This document shows, piece by piece, positions 26,082-28,269 of a stretch of DNA of 28,269 nucleotides. The notes under the pieces were generated by a model, which was given only the letters and a program-made list of their open reading frames with translations, was not told the origin of the DNA and did not search any database. Source of the DNA: Cytophagales bacterium (lineage in GTDB: Bacteria; Bacteroidota; Bacteroidia; Cytophagales; Cyclobacteriaceae); the NCBI GenBank assembly GCA_003500135.1, contig DNTA01000261.1, forward strand, positions 1 to 28,269, in the 5' to 3' direction. Position numbers and translations under genes: made by a program. Each line of letters opens with the position of its first letter. The first letter of the stretch is position 1.

Positions 26082-26769
26082 AGTAAGGGGTAAGGTTGGT
26101 CGAAAAAAAAGGGTTGTTGGTCTAATTTTGGTTCAAGGGTTCATGGGTTTAGTTAAAAGCACTTTTTTGCTCGAGGCTCGAAGCTGGAAGCTGGAAGGGT
26201 TTGGCTCACAGCTCATGGTTCATGGATTTAGCTAAAAACGCTTTTTGTTCTAAGCTCGAGGCTGAATGCTGGAAGGGAATGATAGTTTAAAGGTTAAAGT
26301 TTAATGTTTAAAGGTTTAAGGCTCAAAGCTCTTGGCTCAACTCCCTTCAGGAAGTCAAGAGGCTAAAAGAACATTTTTGCTCGAAGATCGAGGCAGGAAG
26401 CTCGAAGGTTTTGTTCGGAGCTGGAAGGGATACAGGCAGATATTTGCTTTAAGCTATCGGCCCGGCCTTTGAACCCTTGAACTTTTGAACCGCTGAACTT
26501 ATAATAGGCCGTTGCAGGTGTTGTCACCTGCAACTTTTCATAGGTTTAGCTAAAGGCTCAACTTCCTACGGAAGTCAAGATGTTGAAAGCGTTTTTTGCT
26601 TGAAGCCCTTTGTGCCATCTCTGTGATCGCTGTGGTAATAGGGGATCATACACCGCTTGAAACGGTTGATGATTTTTAGGGATTGATGGAAATTCATAAA
26701 AAAATAACCCTTTTCTATCGATGATTTGCATAATGGACTGTACCTTAGGGCTTTTGAATAAAGCAAGCT
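26082..26769. repeat. gene-free intergenic block of degenerate short repeats
   Basis: About 690 bp with no credible gene. It is built from decayed repeats. A unit TTCATGG..TTTAG(T/C)TAAAA followed by a CTCGAGGCT...GGAAG tail occurs at 26140 and 26219 (79 bp apart), with looser copies near 26362 and 26541. GGCTCAACT..CCT..GGAAGTCAAGA occurs at 26334 and 26556. An 8-bp tandem GAACCCTT/GAACTTTT/GAACCGCT/GAACTTAT occurs at 26471-26502. TTTAAAG-type AT repeats occupy 26285-26320. Many words repeat (GCTCGAAG, GCTGGAAG, GGCTCA). It also holds a strong hairpin at 26511-26534. It marks the boundary between the ancestral genes and the AT-rich TPR/IS region. Confidence 0.7.
26511..26538 (+). terminator. 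perfect hairpin with short T-tract in the repeat block
   Basis: GTTGCAGGTG (26511-26520), loop TTGT, CACCTGCAAC (26525-26534), then TTTT. The 10-bp stem could terminate plus-strand transcripts, but no plus-strand gene lies upstream nearby. It may instead be a mobile palindromic repeat (REP-like). Confidence 0.4.
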
Positions 26770-27816
26770 ATGTGGCGGTTCCGCAAAATATTTTTTCTGA
26801 TGGGCATTTCCATTAGTCTCTCCTTTTCAGCTCAGGCTGAAGCCGATACGACCCGGGCACAACAATATTTTGACTTGGGGGAGGAGTATCTGTTTCAATA
26901 CCAGTTCGATAGTGCAAGACATTATTTTAAAGCCTCATCAGAGATCTATCGAAGTCTGGAAGACTGGGAAGGGCATATTAAATGTTTGAATAAGTTATCG
27001 GAGTCTTATTGGAGAAATTATGAATTGGAAGAAGCAGAGATGTTTACTGATAGTGCATTACATGCAAGTTTAAGAAGGTTTGGAAAATTACATCCTGAGA
27101 CTGCAACTGCATATTATAATTTAGCTGCAATAGAATCTATTTATGGCGATTATTCGAAGAGTCTTCAATATTTAAATTTATGTTTAAGTATTGATTTAAA
27201 GATATACTTTGAAATCCATAGTTATATAGCCTCTGATTATGAATCTATTGCTATTGCATACGACGATTTAGATGAAACAAACTTAGCTTTGAAGTACGCT
27301 TTAAAATGTAAAAGAATTAGGGAATCGGTCTTTCAGTCAAACAATTATAAATTAGCTTCGACATACAGTAATTTGTCTATTTATTTTAAAAAAATTAGGG
27401 AATTTGAAAAAGCTTTAAATTTGAATGAAAAAGCAAACAAAATAGCAAGATCACTATATGATCGAAAGCATCCTCGATACATAAATACATTTATAAATTC
27501 AGCTTCGCTTCATTTTGATGCAGGTAATTACATAGATGCAATTAAAACATTGGATTCTATATCTTATGCAGAAGATTTAGATAATATTAAACGAGAAAAG
27601 GAGATTTATTATGTGCTAATGGGTAAAATTAATCATTATCAAAAGAAAGATTCGATAGCGATAGAATATTTTAATAATGCGAAAAAAATTATATTGGATA
27701 ATCAAAAAAGCTATGATCAATTATCATTTATTAACAATTGGTTAGCAAAAATATATTTAACTAAGAATAAAAAAAAATTACTATCATCCGATAAAAGTTG
27801 TCATGAATTACTATGA
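26770..27816 (+). pseudogene. secreted TPR protein, probably truncated by an IS (possible TPR-CHAT remnant)
   Basis: 348 codons. Signal peptide 1-23 (FFLMGISISLSFSAQAEA), then TPR units, several with the 42-44-residue kinesin-light-chain-like spacing (HPETATAYYNLAAIESIYGD, ALKYALKCKRIRESVF, FEKALNLNEKANKIARSLYD). This arrangement in Bacteroidota is often followed by a CHAT caspase-like domain, which is absent here. The native sequence seems to end near residue 337 in a lysine run (LTKNKKK). The last dozen codons (LLSSDKSCHELL) fall in what looks like the left end of the following IS4-type element. The gene is markedly AT-rich (11 G+C in 60 bases at 27361-27420, against 25 in 60 inside the giant TPR gene), suggesting acquisition. 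That it is truncated is an inference; the rest may lie beyond the IS. Confidence 0.6.
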
Positions 27817-27832
27817 TGTTGGAATAATCCAA

Positions 27833-27856
27833 TAGCGAGGCTTTGATGCCTCGCTA
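27833..27856. terminator. hairpin at IS left end
   Basis: TAGCGAGGC (27833-27841) pairs perfectly with GCCTCGCTA (27848-27856) around a 6-nt loop, upstream of the transposase start. It may block read-in transcription from the interrupted gene. The T-tract is weak (AAAGTTTATG follows). Confidence 0.5.
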
Positions 27857-27894
27857 AAGTTTATGATGTTTGAAGTCACTACAAACCAAACATC

Positions 27895-28257
27895 ATGTCT
27901 AAAGTTACGAATCTTGCTGGTCAACCGGTACTTTGTCAAATACTTTCTTTTCTTCCACGCGAAATAGTGGACGTTTGTGTCAAAGAGCACAACAGTGATC
28001 ACTACTATAAAACGCTGACTACATATAAGCAACTTGTTTTTATGCTATATGGTGTTGTGACCAGGTGCCATTCATTGAACAGTTTATGTAAAAAGCTCCT
28101 TTTCCTGGAAGATAAATTGACCTACCTGGGCATTCACAAACTTCCGGCTGTCAGCACATTGAGTGATGCCAATATCAATCGGAGCAGCGAAGTTTTTGCC
28201 TCCATATACCGTCAACTTTATGAACATTACAAGGAGGAATTAAGCCCGATTCAATGA
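27895..28257 (+). CDS. IS4-family transposase, N-terminal (DUF4372-like) part, frame interrupted
   Basis: 120 codons matching the N-terminal domain of Bacteroidota IS4-family transposases: MSKVTNLAGQPVLCQILSFL, HYYKTLTTYKQLVFMLYGVV, and STLSDANINRSSEVFASIYR with LYEHYKEELSP. The catalytic DDE domain should start soon after, but the frame stops at TGA (28255-28257), 12 bp before the window end. The other two frames give short continuations (ATGAAG overlaps the stop as ATGA, reading MKFSR; the third reads NEVFS). The gene is therefore either frameshifted or split, or the stop is an error; the window ends too soon to tell. Family assignment good, integrity unknown. Confidence 0.75.
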   Translation: MSKVTNLAGQPVLCQILSFLPREIVDVCVKEHNSDHYYKTLTTYKQLVFMLYGVVTRCHSLNSLCKKLLFLEDKLTYLGIHKLPAVSTLSDANINRSSEVFASIYRQLYEHYKEELSPIQ

Positions 28258-28269
28258 AGTTTTCTCGAG

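Larger units (their letters stand above)
27781..28269 (+). mobile_element. IS4-family insertion sequence, left part (continues past window end)
   Basis: The element is marked by the transposase gene at 27895 and by a non-coding left end. The proposed boundary near 27781 (CTATCATCCGATAAAAGTTG...) is where the TPR gene's coding pattern stops; it is not proven by an inverted repeat, since the right end is outside the window. A 9-bp hairpin (27833-27856) lies between boundary and gene, a common IS device against read-in transcription. Confidence 0.6.

Overview
This 28.3 kb window looks like chromosomal DNA from a Bacteroidota bacterium, most likely of the Cytophagales type. That is inferred from the gene families present: a TonB receptor paired with a DUF4249 lipoprotein, DUF983, DUF6503, secreted TPR proteins, the phylum-typical short LeuA, promoter boxes resembling TTTG/TAnnTTTG, and few Shine-Dalgarno sites. 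No tRNA, rRNA, CRISPR array or phage module is visible.

Layout. 1-5.8 kb (minus strand): a DUF983 zinc-ribbon membrane protein, a regulator joining an XRE helix-turn-helix to an export-type segment and an NTF2-like domain, a two-gene outer-membrane uptake pair (TonB receptor, DUF4249) and a DUF6503 lipoprotein. 5.8-9.9 kb (minus): a compact operon plsC-gatC-large membrane TPR protein. 10.1-14.2 kb (plus): a degenerate serpin-like lipoprotein; leuA behind what reads as a complete leucine attenuator (leader peptide with 8 Leu codons, antiterminator and terminator); and the NAD(P)H-hydrate repair enzyme nnr. 14.3-15.5 kb (minus): rarA. 16.0-20.6 kb (minus): a tyrosine/homogentisate catabolic operon in the order fahA, flavin reductase, hmgA, hpd, ending in a strong terminator and preceded by a promoter region with two copies of a TGGC-N7-GCCA operator-like palindrome. 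20.8-26.0 kb (minus): a secreted TPR protein of about 1405 residues, overlapping threonine aldolase by ATGA. 26.1-26.8 kb: gene-free DNA built of degenerate short repeats. 26.8-28.3 kb (plus): an AT-rich TPR gene that appears to be cut off by an IS4-family insertion sequence running off the window end.

How the genes work together. Hpd, HmgA and FahA catalyse three of the four steps from 4-hydroxyphenylpyruvate to fumarate and acetoacetate. The maleylacetoacetate isomerase step is not encoded here, and a flavin reductase sits in the operon instead. LeuA lacks the leucine-binding allosteric domain, so the upstream attenuator may be the main leucine control at this step. The most noteworthy items are the leu attenuator, the paired operators of the tyrosine operon, the 7-TPR super-repeat of the giant TPR protein, the degenerate serpin, and the probable IS-truncated TPR (possibly TPR-CHAT) gene.
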